Below are positions 34,164 to 47,255 of a stretch of DNA of 64,000 bases, one piece after another. The stretch lies in NCBI GenBank assembly GCA_022457155.1, contig JAJGOT010000030.1, forward strand, positions 2,631,001 to 2,695,000, in the 5' to 3' direction. The translations under genes were made by a program, and so were the position numbers. The stretch comes from Cladopsammia gracilis. Its lineage: Eukaryota > Cnidaria > Anthozoa > Scleractinia > Dendrophylliidae. The notes under the pieces were generated by a model that worked only from the letters and a program-made list of their open reading frames with translations, was not told the DNA's origin and made no database searches. Position 1 is the first letter of the stretch, and every line of letters starts with the position of its first letter.

Positions 34164-35340
34164 AACGTACCGCTATCATGCTACTTGTTTTTATTGTCGG
34201 TTTTTTATTTACTTGTGGAAGCCATTTCCTAAGCAGGTAGCATTTCGCTGGTGCACTAAGATTTCAAAAATCTTGATGATGAACTTTTCACTTTTGAAAA
34301 TGTATATAGTAGCATACGAAAGTTTTATCAAAAATGAATAAGTTCAATATGTTTATCACCGCGGTTTGTGTTCTATTTCTCATCAAGCTACGATGGCCCA
34401 AGAACAAAAGTCTTTATGAACTATTCACTTCATTGTTTAAATAAGGGTATCATAAAACGATAAATAAAAGGTTTTGTATTACATGAACATGTACTGTTGT
34501 CCTTGTACCATTTGTAACGTCATCAAAAGATGTTTTTAATGACCAACTTGTGTAAGATAGAGAGATCTTCCAAAGCCAAAGCGTGCTCAAATGAGAACGA
34601 TCCCCTGAATAGAGTCAGAGATGTGCGCAAGAAACCCAGTAAATTGACTGGCAAAATAGAAGAAAACAATTGGTCTTCCTATTGATTGCCGCTTTCAGTT
34701 GAATATTTCCACTTTCTTAATTAGCATTTACAGGGAAACGGTTTTCTGTCGAAATGATGTCTAGTGAAAGGCCAACAACAAGGGTAAAAGGGGGAAAATA
34801 GATAAAAAAAAGTGAAGAAAAGTAAAAGAAAAGAGAATTATTGTTTTATGTATACATATTTCTTTGTGGGCATGCCCGAATTGAAAAATTGATAAAAATA
34901 AATTGAAAGTGATGTGAAAGATTTTCATGTTGAAAACGACGTTTTTACCACTTTGGTTGCAATTTGTTCAGACAATTGTCAAAAAGCTATTTATGGCTTC
35001 AAATTGCCGTTTTTCCCTAAAACTCTATGAGTCAATGGGTTAAACCGTTCTCTCTTTGGAGCAATGAATCACTTGAGAGAAAAATTAACATGCAAATGAT
35101 ATCGATGGTTTCCGTACTTAGTATATGCTTTTGTTGTTTAAGCCGATTTAAAAATCTTCAAAGAAAAAAATGTACCTGACCAGATTTGTCGGACTGCGCT
35201 CTCTTCTGCATATCTGACAGTAAAATTCACTTGAAATTCGCTTTTATAATTATAAAAATTATTATAGAATTATTTTTTTACAGGCATTTTATTGTTTTAT
35301 CAGGAACCTCCTGGCATTTTTAACATCAAGTAACATCTTA

Positions 35341-36042
35341 GGCCCCGTCCATACCTATCCGTTTTTCGTTTTTCAAAATCTCTCCGTCCACACGTAGCGT
35401 TTTCGAATCGTTTTTGCCTGTCCACAAGTATACGCAAAAACGACTGAAAACGCTTCAAATGTCTCTAAAGAGCATGCGAACCACTGAGTTTAGCCGAGCC
35501 TGCGAGTTGTTTGTGGCTTTTCATCGCTTTTTATCGCTTCCTTTAGTCTTTGGAAAAAAAGCATTCAAATGTCGAAAACTCAACGAAAGAGCGACTGTTT
35601 TGTTTGGACAGATGACGAGGTTGAACTTCTACTCCAAGTGTGAAGTGTATTTGCAAATTCCATTAATCTGCAGACACGCAGTTAAGCTCGAAATCAAACC
35701 AAGTAAGAGTAATGCCAGCCCGCGAATGTCCGCCATGTTGACAATATCGTTCCCAGAGTCCTCGTTACCCTTGTCCAGCGGTGGAGCGGCTGACTGAAGC
35801 AAACGCATGCGCAGTGGACTGAATTCGACCTCTTGACGTCATCGTTTTCGAAAAGTTCCGTTTTCAGGTGTCCACACGAGAACGCGAAAACACCGTTTTC
35901 AAAAATTCCCACTTTGGAAAGCGTTTTCAAAAGTTTCCGTTTTCGGTGACCGTTTTCATCGGATACGTGTACGTGGAAGGGAAGCGAAAACGGAAAAAAC
36001 TTTTGCGTTTTCAAACGAAAATGTATACGCGTGGACGGGACT
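35341..36042. mobile_element. About 700-bp Harbinger-like element with a Myb/SANT relic
   Basis: Left end TTA|GGCCCCGTCC; right end GGACGGGACT|TTA, with GTTTTCG-rich subterminal repeats. The paralogous site near 7990 lacks it. Inside, 35569-35643 encodes a 24-codon frame beginning MSKTQRKSD and containing CFVWTDDEVELLLQV, the start of the Myb-like accessory protein of Harbinger elements, then a stop. Non-autonomous remnant. Confidence 0.72.
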
Positions 36043-37374
36043 TTAGTTTAAGGAACACTGTCCCGCCGAAATGACAAAATTTCGCTTAGCTTATTTCCAT
36101 GTTATATCGCTAAATGCCACCAAATATACAACTGAATTGAATAAATAGATTCTATAAAGCAAAACAGAAGCAGTACTTTGGAGATAAAGTGCAGGATTGC
36201 GAGGAAGGAAAAAACCTCGTGACAGGCGGTCAAGAAATCAAATTGCAATTCGTGTTGAAGTTTGACTTAAGGCAAACTCCTGGCCATAATCATGAAAACA
36301 CGATATATCAGCAAGGACAGTGTCCCTTTAATTCAGGTCTTGTGTTTAGCTATTTCGTGTTATCGTTACATGAATCTTTTCCATTTGAGTAGCAAGAAGA
36401 CCCTGAAAACAAATCCACTTCGCCTCTTAGCTAACGGGACCTGGTTTGCATTTCTCAAAGCTCCCGAACGCATTTCAGGCACGAAAGCTAGTTATTAAAT
36501 TAAATTTCTATCATGTGGCACTGCAGTGTTTAGCCCGCAAATTAGCCCAACTCTCGGGGACAGATTTTCTTTGTCCCACGTCCGTGAGTTTAAAATTTAC
36601 CATCGTTCTTTACTTATTAGCCCAACTTGTTTCGTCAACTAAGGGTTTTCATTCCTAAGCTTTCAAAATCAACAACAATTGAATATTTAAGGCGGAAAAC
36701 ATTCTGTACAAAACATTGCTATTCGGAACGTTCGAGAAACGCACGCCTGTTCTCGTGCGCAGTTTTTGCCAGCTTAGGAAAAAGAGCAATTAATAGCACC
36801 AGAATGGCGTCAAAAACACATTATCAGAAGCTTCGGGTTAGAGTCCGGTTGCATAAAGTATCTGTAAGATAAGTGGCCCTCGGCCAAGAGCTCCGCAAGA
36901 GCGCGAGAGAAAACCCTTTCGAAACCAGGGACTTCTTATATTCTAAGGTTTTTTTTTTGTGTACTTCCCTACCGGATTGCCTTTGTACAGTAGAATTCAA
37001 CTTAGCCGTAATATAAGGGTAAGAGTTCGCGCATCCCTGTTCCGTTCTTGCATTATTTCTGCATTCCTATATATTCAGTGAGAAGTCTAACAATTTTAAT
37101 TGCGCACGAGCTTGTTTTCCACATGCGTAATTCTTATGCGCAAACTCATTTCGGTACGTCTTAAAAATGTCTAGAAGTGGGGCCAAAATCAAGGATGATA
37201 CATCTAAATTTGCTTTCGACGCTCTTTCCTCTCATGCATTGGCCTTTTTGTTCCTAAATCCGTAGAGTTTCGGTGTTAAATGGCTGGGTATTCCCTAATA
37301 TATACGCCCGAGGCCCGACACGGGTAAAATACAAAATACAAAGATGAGTATTCTGGAAAACGATGCACATATAA

Positions 37375-39225
37375 ATAAACTAGTAGTAATCATAGATTAT
37401 AGTGCGTCTCCTTATCCCGTGGCACCTCGTCTTGACCTACTACCTCAGTTTCATGAATTAATTCAGCCACTGTTTAAAGGGCTATGTCGCGAAATATGTC
37501 ACGCAGGCAAAAACGTCGAGCAAAATCCTGCCGTGCTGTGTACCCCGAAAGGTCTCAGATTTTTTCGACATATAAATAATATATTTGTCTTGATTTCATT
37601 TCGGTTATTTCTCCGACTCTAATGTCATACTTCTCAGTACATGTACTAATACCGGAACCGGAAATGAGAAATTTCTGAGAAAGCCTGAAAAAGTGCTCCC
37701 GTGATAAACTTCTGGACACCGCGTTAATGGAGCATGAAATCGACGATTAAGTCACGCAACATTCAACGTGAATTTCGCAGGATTTGTCGGATAAAATTAG
37801 AACTACCAGTTGCAAGTAAGACACAAGACTGTTGAATATAATTCCTTTATTTAGCTAGACAAATTTTAGTCACAAGACTGCGAAATCTTTAGTCGCAAAT
37901 GCGCCCGATACAGGCGCAATTTCGAGTACCGTTTGTGTTCGCCAGGAGCGGCCGTTCAGTGAATTATTGCTACAAGACATACAGCGAATTGCACCGTACA
38001 GTAGAACATCGCGAAGAACGACCTCGGTATTTTGGTGAAAGCTTCCCAAATCAAGCAGAGAACCACAGCAAAATCAAGATAGAACATTCAAAACATACCC
38101 GATAACTTCTTGCTTAAAGAACCTTCGTCCAATTTTTCCACTGCGTACTTTTAGTAGGCATTGAAATATTGAGCCGTACGATTTCAAAATAAGGAAAATA
38201 TCCGAAACTAGATCAAGACAAATAGATTATTCACATGTGACATTTCGGAACCCCAGCTCCCCAGGATGATACCGGATTTCCACGCGCTGGGAATGCTGGA
38301 TACTGTTGGGACGTTTCAAGATGGCGCAGATTTGGTACCGACACTTTTCTCGATTCGTTCCGCCTAGATGACGCGCTAAGCATGCTGGATACTATTGTGA
38401 CGTTTCAAGATGGCGCAGATTTGGTACCGACACTTTTCCCGATTCGTTCCGCCTAGCTGACAAGATTAGGAAGCGTCTCCTTCGTCGACGCAATAATAAA
38501 CTAGTGTATCCAAAAGATAGTAATTGCTGCGGTAAATTTGTTGTAACAATGCTGTTTTATCGTCTCGCTGGTATTACAGAATTTTCTCTTTCGTTTTTTG
38601 AGGGGAAGCAAAGCAAATGTAACCGGAATGAATCGACGAAAATTCCAGCTCATAAGACTAATTTTGTTTTGTAATTCACGCATCAAGTTCCTGCAATGTC
38701 TGTGGAATATTGTTGAGTAAAGGACGCGTTCACCAAGAGGAAGGTGTGAATAGGTTAATTACTGTGTGTTCGCGTCTCCCAAGCTCAGCTCAGGTTTCGC
38801 GTCCCCAAGCGCTCAGCTCAGCTCAGTCTCATCGACCCCTGTCGGAGTGATTTCAAAATAAATTTGTCTTTTATTCCGTACAATCTTCGAAAATCTTTGC
38901 CATTCAACGGTCCTATCACCATGCCTCACAGTCCCCGCTCAACTCGTAGTAGTCTTCGACACTTCAGTTCCGATTTCGACTGGGACATGTTGGACCAAAA
39001 TACTGTATTACAAATCTCGCAGCCAACACTGAGCTTGAAGCAGCAAGCGAGGCTATCGTTCGTGGCGCAGTGCATTCTGGCCCAAAATGTGTTCGTGGCG
39101 CAGTGAATTCTGGTAAAAAGCGATCAAATCGAGATTTTTCCTAGCTTATATTTCTTTCTCATATATTTCTCTTAAATCCTGATTATGTTGCTGCTCACTC
39201 GCTACGCTCGTTCCGCAGCAATAAA
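37375..39225. other. Block B-specific insert of unknown nature
   Basis: Block A runs directly from 11105 to 11120 here; block B has about 1.85 kb extra. It contains an 89-bp tandem duplication (38282-38370 and 38371-38459; ACGTTTCAAGATGGCGCAG). A small frame at 38921-39106 (MPHSPRSTRSSLRHF...) follows a CAGCTCAGCTCAG tract; it could be the start of a retroelement gag-like frame, but I do not recognise it. No terminal repeats were resolved. Confidence 0.45.
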
Positions 39226-40384
39226 TAGTTTGTAATAAACAATTTCCGTTCAGAGTTCATTTCTTCTCCTCTTATTCAGGTATTCCCTAATAAAATTCAT
39301 TAAATTGACGTTATTTTGAGAATGAATCGTCGCTGACGGTGCCTAACTTAGCTTCACCGACGCCATCTTGTTTATTTATTTCGAACTTGTTCCTGATTGG
39401 TCTGAACTTGCCATGTATCGATCAGTTCAAAACTCGTCTCCCACTTAACAATGGTATTTCTGTACTGTTGTTTCCTCACGATTGCGTTGCAAATCGTCGC
39501 AAACAAGTCGTAACGTAAAACGATAGAAACATTTTCTAGATCTTTTGCGTTGTGTTTGCGATTATCGGCGACTCGTCGCGAATGTGTTCCCACTTCGGCA
39601 AACTGTTTGCATCCAAGCCATCGCAAACTGTTTGCGACTGTTTGTGACGGTGTTTGCGAAACCAGGCTTTTGAAAAGACGATGATTACAAATTAATTTTC
39701 GACGAAGCTGTACATAAATCACCCTATATCTGAACTGGACAATGAAATAACCTTATGGAAGCAATTCATCAGGCTGATTATATTCCTATGAGTTCAGAGG
39801 TGAAATTTCCATTAAATTATGGTGGTCAAGAAAGGTCGAAAGAAATTAATAATGTATGATGACTTGGCAGAATATCAGCACGGCGGTCGTTTAACAAGTG
39901 ATGCGACTCATATATAACAAATATATAGAAAAAAGAACTGAGAAAAATGGTAACTTTGGGTTTTTTGAAATAGAGTCAATAGATGATCCACACTCAGGAA
40001 AATATCGTCTTATAAGCTAGAAAAAATTATCCTGAAAAAAAAAATGTCAATATTTTACAAGTATTTACGTCTTCGCAGTCACTTAACAATTTGGATGAAT
40101 TATGAATTGCAAAATAATTGTTAGGCCCCCACCATAAGCAATTAAAAAAAAGGTATCCAGGAGAATAAGATGATCAAACTTCAAATTTAAGAACTAAATA
40201 TGAAAATAAAACGTATGGAATTATTGTGAAACCATGCCTTAAAACCCATTTGAAAACCTTAAATTTTTGCCCAACTTTTGGCGAAAATACATTGAATAAA
40301 AGCCAGACAGAAAATAGCGGTGTCATGATTAATTCATTATTAACAACTTAACAAAATGGAATAAATAGTATGTCATTTGGTCCA

Positions 40385-40394
40385 TTTATAATAA
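40385..40394 (+). promoter_or_regulatory. TATA-like element of gene 3
   Basis: TTTATAATAA 66 bp before the gene 3 ATG, in the promoter block shared by the family. Confidence 0.45.
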
Positions 40395-40459
40395 GAGCTT
40401 AAAGGCATGAGGCAAACTTCGTTGGAAAAAAGAGAAACACCTCCAACTACTACGGGAAC

Positions 40460-43400
40460 ATGGCGTCCATCAAAGCGTTCATTTTCCTCGCGTGGATTTC
40501 ATTTGGAATGGGTGCATTAGTGTACGCTGGTAAGTATTGGAAGCTAGGTTATAAAGCAACTTCTTGGACCTAAAGAAAACATAGAAAAAGAGGACTAATA
40601 ACTAGGTTACCATTGTCGGTTTCTTTGACAAATTTTGCTATTTCATCGATGCGTAACCTTTGGGAAAAAAGGTATAGACTGAGATGTTCGAATAGACTGC
40701 AGTACCATCCCAAAACATTGAATTTGTTGGTTCGACCTTCGTCGTTCATAATATAATGTTTTTTTAATGTAAAGGCGCAAAGAATATGTTATTTCTGTCA
40801 GATAAACGAAGTTTCTATTCTCCTGCAAACTTTATGGTAATTTACGTTCAAAATTCTTAAATAATATAACGGAAAAATAAAGTTTCTATTCATGGTGTTT
40901 GTGGAGAAGAGCTCAACTTGCACCGTTGGGAGCTAAAAAAAACACTCGTGAATGAAAAAGAAAAGAAGTGCCGGAGAGTAAATAAAATGCAGATGAATAA
41001 ATTTATATTCATTTCAAAACAGATCTTCTGTGACTGACAACTACATGATGTTCCTAACCAAACAAAACGGTTAATCAGGCGAACCCCGCAGTGAATAACG
41101 TATTATAGTTAATAACCAGCTGCTCTGAAGTACACACGGCATCGTTTCATGTCCCATAAAAATACTGTTAACTTCTTATCGATTACGGTTATATCGGATG
41201 CTAAACTAACGTACTAGGTTGAATCTAATTGAACTTACCTTTTGGAATCTATTGCTACAGGAAAAGTTACTTCAGTAGGCTGCCACGTTTTTACATAGTT
41301 AACAAACAGTTGTGGAGTTACTCACTTGTTCGTAATTCCTCACTCTGTTTTGACTTGCTATGACGTCAAACACTGTTTATCAGAGGACATATAATGGCCA
41401 ACTAAAATCTTTTTCCTTTTAACCGTAACAAAAACATTTTACTTGGAACCATCATGTTCAATTTGGCCTCAAAATCCAGAAAAACAGTGAACTTAAAAAA
41501 GGCATCGAGCGCTTTGCCGAAACTTTGATAATCACGGAAACAATTTATTTCACAGACAAGAATAGAGCGTATGCACTCACGTGGCAAGCAGCTATGCAAA
41601 TTTATTGGAACAAAAGAAAGTGTTAACATAAGAAAAGCGTTCAAATCCCACAGGATTGTTTTGGTACACCAACATGGCCGCCGTTCTATTGTTTTGGTAC
41701 ACCAATATGGCCGCCGTGACGTCATGTGCATACGCTCTATACGAACTAAACTTTCAAGTCATTTGTTTATTAACCTTTCTTCCCACTTCATAATTAGCGT
41801 ATTTTCCTCTGTGGCAGTGACGAAAGTTTGCTTAATGAATCTAGCGTTTCGTGTATCTTTCGACTTGAGTAAGTTTACCACTGAAGTTACCGAAGTCCTC
41901 GAGTCGATCCACAACCGTCCCAAGTTCTGCTCCAAACGTTTGACTTTGCTTTAGCATGAAATTTTTGCCAATGGCAAATGTGATATTTGATTAGAAACGG
42001 CGACAATTCGCCGAAAATAGACAGAGAAAGCAGCTATCTTGCAAACCAAACCAGCTGAATTTCTTCTTGAAGCCAAAATCACTTCTTTTCCCCCGCGCTA
42101 GACGCGGGTGGCGTTATCAATGACGTCATTCACAGTTTGTACTCCCCAGTATAACTAATACCTCTCGGCCAATGAGCGCGCGGGAAATTTTACAGTTATG
42201 TTAAAAAAGACCATTTGTAATACCTGGGTGCGCTTAGAGATGGAGTTTCTCTTCGAGTGTTCAACTTGGACGAACAAGACTAGGAAAATTTCATATGTCC
42301 AAATGTCCAAGCAGCCATGCTTTATTTTAGTTATTATATAAACGACACTAATTAAGAAGTTTTAAGCAATTGTCCGAAGATTTCCGACGTCTTCCGAAGA
42401 TTTTGGACAAGTCTCCGAATACTGTCCGAAGGTTGTACGAACGTTTCCGAGTATTTCCGAATTTTTTCTAAGATTACCGATGATGACCGAAGATTTCCGT
42501 GGAAGATCCGTCCTGACGTTAAGATACTGATATCTTCACTCTTTACAGTGAAGACAAAATTGATATCTTCACATGGGTCGAGAACCGCAAACAAATTGGA
42601 CAGCGGCGAGTGCGTTTCTCAAAAGTGCCGAAAAACTTAAGGAGCCTAAAAAGCTATGTTACAGTGTATGTGCAGAATTACCACCAAAGATTCGGTTTTT
42701 GTTGATCCTGAAAGCTAAGCAATAAATTGTAAATTGACTTCAATTTAATTAGCTAAACGACAGCTTTCGGTCACGAAACGACTTTTGAAGTTTTGAGAAA
42801 CGCTCGCCGAGGACCAGAAATCACTGAAGTGCAACTCAGATGATCCCGCTAAAAACGCGCATGGTGTAAGTTTTCATAATCTCATGACCAAACCTACCGC
42901 GTTTTTCTGCAGTTCTTGCGACAGAATATAACCGCATCATAATATTCAAGGAACCGATACCAGACAAAGCACTTCCGGGTCACATGATAAGGACTGAGAA
43001 AGTGATAGACGAAGGAAGCTGCCGAGTAAAGTGTTATTTGGAGCCAAACTGTGTGTCCATCAATGTGGGACCTGTAGACGAGGGAAAACGCACGTGCGAA
43101 TTAAACAATTTCACCGATGAAAGCCCTTTACACTCTGATTTAGAGGAAAAGAAAGATTACGTTCACTACGCTGTCGAGGTATTATAAAACTTTGCAATTA
43201 ATAATGACAATACGGTGATGATACTCATAATGATGACGAGATTGATATTGTGATTACTATGATGGAGTAGTTCTCAATTGAGTGCCGTAAAACCAAAACC
43301 AAAATAATTACTCTGACCAATCACAGAACTCGCAGACAATCCAATGAACCAGTCCAACTTCAAGCGAATATGTCTAGCCGGCGCCAAGCGCGGGAAAACG

Positions 43401-43838
43401 CTTACGAGCAAGTCACAAAAAGTGGCGCGATATTATTTAGCCAATCACAATGCAAAAGCAAAGCAATTGCGAAATTACTTTCGACACTCAGTTGAAAACT
43501 GCTCCAGTTACTGCTCCAGTTGCTTACTAATCATACATATGCAAAGACACTGGAAACGAAGCCGCTAACCATTTGCTCACAGGCGTACGTGAAGGCTACC
43601 GTTAACTCTATTGTGCGTTTAGTATCCAGCACAAGTTAAGAACATAAATCCATCAATTGGACGGGTGCAAGGCTTTCCTCACTCACTGGGATGAAAAGCT
43701 GATTGATGCCAAGATATCTACATTTTACCTTGCCGTCAAGACTTTTAGCTATTATTTGACAGTTTCGGAGGTTCGATTTCGATTGTTTCAGTCAGTCTTC
43801 TAACATGACCGCCGGTATGTTTGTGATGTCATCCACAC

Positions 43839-43896
<58 letters not shown>

Positions 43897-46817
43897 ATAG
43901 CTTCTTGTCAAAGTAACTAAAAATGCCAAGCAGCGGTGGCCAATTACGAGTACGCAATTTCTGATGACTGATGAGGTTGATTGCATGTGATATATGATAA
44001 TTGTATACTAATACCGAATGATAATTGTATGTAAACTTTCCAACCTCTCTGAAGTGACTAAGAGGTATAAATCAACTTAAGCCTGGTTACCTCAGGGAAG
44101 TACTGACAGAAGTTCCCTAATCAATTTTATCAAGAGGGAATATGCTATCGATGTGTCAGAATAAATATTAAATGGGTTATTGGGTTTATTTTATTTTCAT
44201 TCATTTTATTTCACATCCAGAATTTTTGTCACAGTGGTCACTGCTCTGGAAAGAATTCCCTGTGTCAAGTAGGGTTTACAGACAAAGGTTACAGATGTGT
44301 CTGCCGTGAGGGTTATAAAGGAGAACTGTGCTATGAAGCCGGTAACTGATTATAAGCAAATATCACGCTGGATATATAATGGAAAATAAAGGCGGTATCG
44401 AATGCGATATCGCCTATACGTAAAAGACAAAGTTTATCAGGGTTCATGGCCACACAGAACGCGACTAATTAAAATGCAATTATTTAGAATGTGGACGTCT
44501 TCTTCTGGTGTCATGGCCGCAGGCAGTCTCAAACATACCATACCACTACCGTAACGATGGTAAAACTGCCATTTTTCTAAGTCTGAGCCGCGAGCCTTGT
44601 CAGTAGTAATTTCAATGTGGTAGTAGCCTGCGAGCAGGCTCACTTGTTTGGGGTATCGCGCGAGTATCTTGGCGAGGAAGCCGGTGAGAAGTATGGGGCG
44701 CTCGTAATTCGCAGCTCATTTTCGCGGTTCGCATAGAACTCGCGCGCGAAACCCAAATAGTAGAGCCTGCTCGCAGGTTAATGTGGTAGTGACCAGCTCG
44801 AAAGTTATCACTCCTTTGGCTACTACACACTTCTCCCTTTGTTAAATGTCATTTCATACTGTATTTGTTATGTAATTCTTTCTCCCTTTATTTTTCTCTT
44901 AATTTTGGAATATTTAAATTTACGGTAATAAAATAAGTGTGAATAAAATGAACTTAATTGAACTTGAAACAGTGAACTTGAACCAAATCGTCCAATTGGC
45001 CGCAAATAGCCAGGACCGTTATGTTTGGTTTGGCCAGAAAATTGGAAAGAGTCTACGAGAGATCGAGGTCTCAACTGATAAACTCTATACTTTAGTGTAA
45101 AATAGGTTTTAGGTTTGAGTTCTTTTGAGTACACCTGGCCCATCCGGGTGATGCTCAATTATTTACTTTTCGGCATTGGGATGTCTTCTTTCAGTCTGAT
45201 GAACGAGTCCAATCTGGAGACAAAGCACCAAGGTGATGGCACTACTTTTTTTCTTCAGCTAAGCTTGAATAAACACGACAACTGAAAAGCCTCGATCCGA
45301 ATACCAATATGCGACTGCAGACATCAGTTGCCATGACAATACATCCTGAAGGTCACATAATTGAAATTGCTTTATATTTATTTAGTTCATTTCTTTTTTA
45401 GTTTACAAGAACTGTGCTGAAGTCTACAACGCCGGTCATCGAATCAGTGGTGTTTACCCGATTGACCCCGATAATGGCGGTGCCTTTGATGTGTATTGTG
45501 ACCAAACAACAGCCGGTGGGGGGTGGACAGTATTCCAAAAGAGACTGGACGGCTCGGTTGACTTCTACCGTGGCTGGGACGACTACAAACGAGGCTTCGG
45601 AAATCTGAATGGTGAATATTGGCTTGGACTAGATAAGATTCATCGTCTGACAAAAGAACAAAGCAGGCTTCGGGTGGATCTGGAAGACTTCAACCATCGA
45701 ACAGCTTACGCCGATTACACCTCGTTCGGTGTTGACAGTGAAAGCAACAATTACATACTGAGTCTGGGAACATACTCTGGTGAGTGCATTGGTGTGGTGT
45801 GTCACGTGACATGTCATGTCATGTGGATTTTGACGGTTTTCGTGTTAAAACTGTCCTAAATTAAAACTAAGGACCTTTGTCAAACACGTAATGCTTATAG
45901 AACAATAAGAGGAAGATATCAAATACAGTGAATTTTCGACAAAAGAATAATTCATAATAATTGTTTTAGCAAGTTTTCCAAGACACAAAGTGATAAATTT
46001 AGTTGCAATCCTTTTGCTTTGAGCACTAATTAATAGCGTAAGTTTAAACAAAACAGGTCCATTATTTTTGTGTTTTCAAAGATATGAATATGCCTTTTGT
46101 CTTTAGTTAATGTAACGCTAAAAGTGGTCACGTCATATAACTTTGTTTTTCTTAAAGAAAACTGAATGCAAGGCTGGCACTACGGCAAAGGGCAGATTTA
46201 TTAAACGGCCAATATTTTGACTAATAGAACTAGTCTTCCTCAGGGCCAGGGCTATACTGAAAGAAAATATTGTAATGGCTCTTATATTTGTAGGAACTGC
46301 TGGTGGCTCGCTTTCATATCATCATGGCATGGCGTTCACCACCAAAGATCGAGACAACGACAAAAATTCTGGAAAATACTGTGCCACGACATACAAGGAA
46401 GCCTGGTGGTAGAAAAGGCTCCACAATAAGAGGTCCAACCGAACGACAACTGGAGGTCTAACTGTGTCATGAAATACGAAATAATAAAAGATAAATAACA
46501 GTAACTCCCATGGCCAGAATAACAAAAACTTCATTGTTTTTCTTATATTTCTAGGAACTGCTGGTGACTCGCTTTCATGGCACCATGGCATGGCGTTCAC
46601 CACCAAAGATCAAGACAACGACGACTGGCACAGAAACTGCGCCACGACATTCAAGGGAGCCTGGTGGTACAGAGACTGTCACACCTCCAGCCTGAATGGC
46701 CTCTATCATCACGGCCAACACTCTTCATATGCTGACGGTGTGAACTGGAAATCATGGAAGGGCCATCACTACTCCGCTAAACGAGCTGAGATGAAAATCA
46801 AACCACTGGATGCCTAG
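40460..46817 (+). CDS. Gene 3: secreted PAN-EGF-fibrinogen-related protein
   Basis: Exons 40460-40529, 42913-43178, 44221-44341, 45402-45779, 46555-46817; 365 aa. Signal peptide ([12 protein letters not shown]...) residues 1-23, PAN/apple-type domain to about 112, EGF 113-152 (one codon longer than gene 2), FReD 153-365. The last FReD exon is the most diverged of the three (DQDND calcium site, [18 protein letters not shown]). An earlier duplicate of that exon (46294-46412) stops prematurely. A possible AATAAA lies at 47309; if it is used, the 3' untranslated region includes the MITE at 46981-47255. Same proposed role as gene 2. Splice phases agree throughout, but use of the final exon rather than its duplicate is inferred. 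Confidence 0.82.
41565..41737. mobile_element. 173-bp MITE with TA duplication
   Basis: Inverted ends GAGCGTATGCA with TA on both sides. The core repeats TTGTTTTGGTACACCAA and ATGGCCGCCGT. It lies in intron 1 of gene 3; block A near 13845 lacks it. Confidence 0.8.
42355..42510. repeat. Degenerate TCCGAAGATTTCCG repeat
   Basis: A loose tandem run of (T)CCGAAGA/TTTCCGA motifs upstream of the gene 3 PAN exon. A counterpart lies at 56860-57075 before the gene 4 PAN exon; gene 2 lacks it. Confidence 0.7.
43269..43500. mobile_element. MITE with AGTTCTCAATTGAGTG ends
   Basis: Inverted ends (right complement AGTTTTCAACTGAGTG) and interior CCAATCACA/GGCGCCAAGCGCGGG motifs. It is inserted in the PAN-EGF intron of gene 3 relative to gene 2. 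A relative in opposite orientation lies at 46981-47255. Confidence 0.7.
43843..43894. repeat. (CA)n microsatellite
   Basis: About 26 CA units in the PAN-EGF intron of gene 3. The gene 2 counterpart has only CACACACGC. Confidence 0.95.
44625..44779. mobile_element. 155-bp MITE with 11-bp duplication (MULE-like)
   Basis: Inverted ends AGCCTGCGAGCAGGCT and the complement of AACCTGCGAGCAGGCT, flanked by AATGTGGTAGT (44614-44624, 44780-44790). It lies in the EGF-FReD intron of gene 3. Confidence 0.8.
46204..46255 (-). repeat. Penelope-like terminal motif (hammerhead-like)
   Basis: On the minus strand, CCCTGAGGAAGACTAG then CTATTAGTC and AAAATATTGGCC. It has the same layout as the motif in the 21.7-22.9 kb Penelope-like arms. 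Probably a short relic in the last intron of gene 3. Confidence 0.45.
46294..46412 (+). pseudogene. Truncated duplicate of the last FReD exon (gene 3 exon 5a)
   Basis: Has a proper AG acceptor and phase, and reads [38 protein letters not shown], then TAG at 46410-46412. Similarity to the functional exon at 46555 stops at the stop codon. If spliced in, it would give an FReD lacking its last 50 or so residues, including the second C-terminal cysteine. Confidence 0.75.
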
Positions 46818-46980
46818 AACTAAGTACCGCTTCGTAATTTTTTCCTGTTTTTGTTAAAATTGTAATATTTAGTCTCCTGATTTTTTGTAGCTTTATTTAA
46901 AAGACTTAAAAGTTTCCGATCAACACTCAGGCAACGGTTATCTTACAGATCTAAGGTATACTCTACGTGATAGGATAGCT

Positions 46981-47255
46981 GTTTTCAATTGAGTGTCGGT
47001 CGAAAGTAATTTCTCGATTGCTTTAGTTTTGCATTGCTACAATTTATGATTGGCTAAAATATCTCGAGCCACTTTCTCGACCAATCAAAAGTAAAACCAA
47101 AACCAATCATGACTTACTCGCGCGCGTTTTCCCGCGCTTGGCGCTGGCGACATGTATTTGCTTCGAGTTCTGATTGCATGGTTCATTGGATTGTTTGCGT
47201 CTGTTGTGATTGGCCAGAGTAATTACTTTGGTTTTGGTTTTTCGACGCTCCATCT
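46981..47255. mobile_element. MITE relative in the 3' flank of gene 3
   Basis: Starts GTTTTCAATTGAGTGTCG and carries the GCGTTTTCCCGCGCTTGGCGC and AACCAATCA blocks of the 43269-43500 element in reverse orientation. The right end is eroded. Confidence 0.6.

Larger units (their letters stand above)
32000..42330. repeat. Segmental duplication block B (paralogous to block A)
   Basis: Counterpart of 4100-14365. The stretches 34470-35340, 36043-37370, 39230-40384 and 41740-42350 hold paralogous noncoding sequence with no gene I can support. Block B lacks the 5608, 7633, 10388 and 13249 elements and instead carries those at 35341 and 41565 and the insert at 37375-39225. Confidence 0.8.

Noticed and set aside
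35414..35797. A 127-codon coding gene
   Set aside because: Lies inside the Harbinger-like element in a frame different from its Myb relic and spans its repeats.
41402..41731. A 109-codon minus-strand gene
   Set aside because: Crosses the 173-bp MITE and family intron sequence; no domain or conservation as protein.
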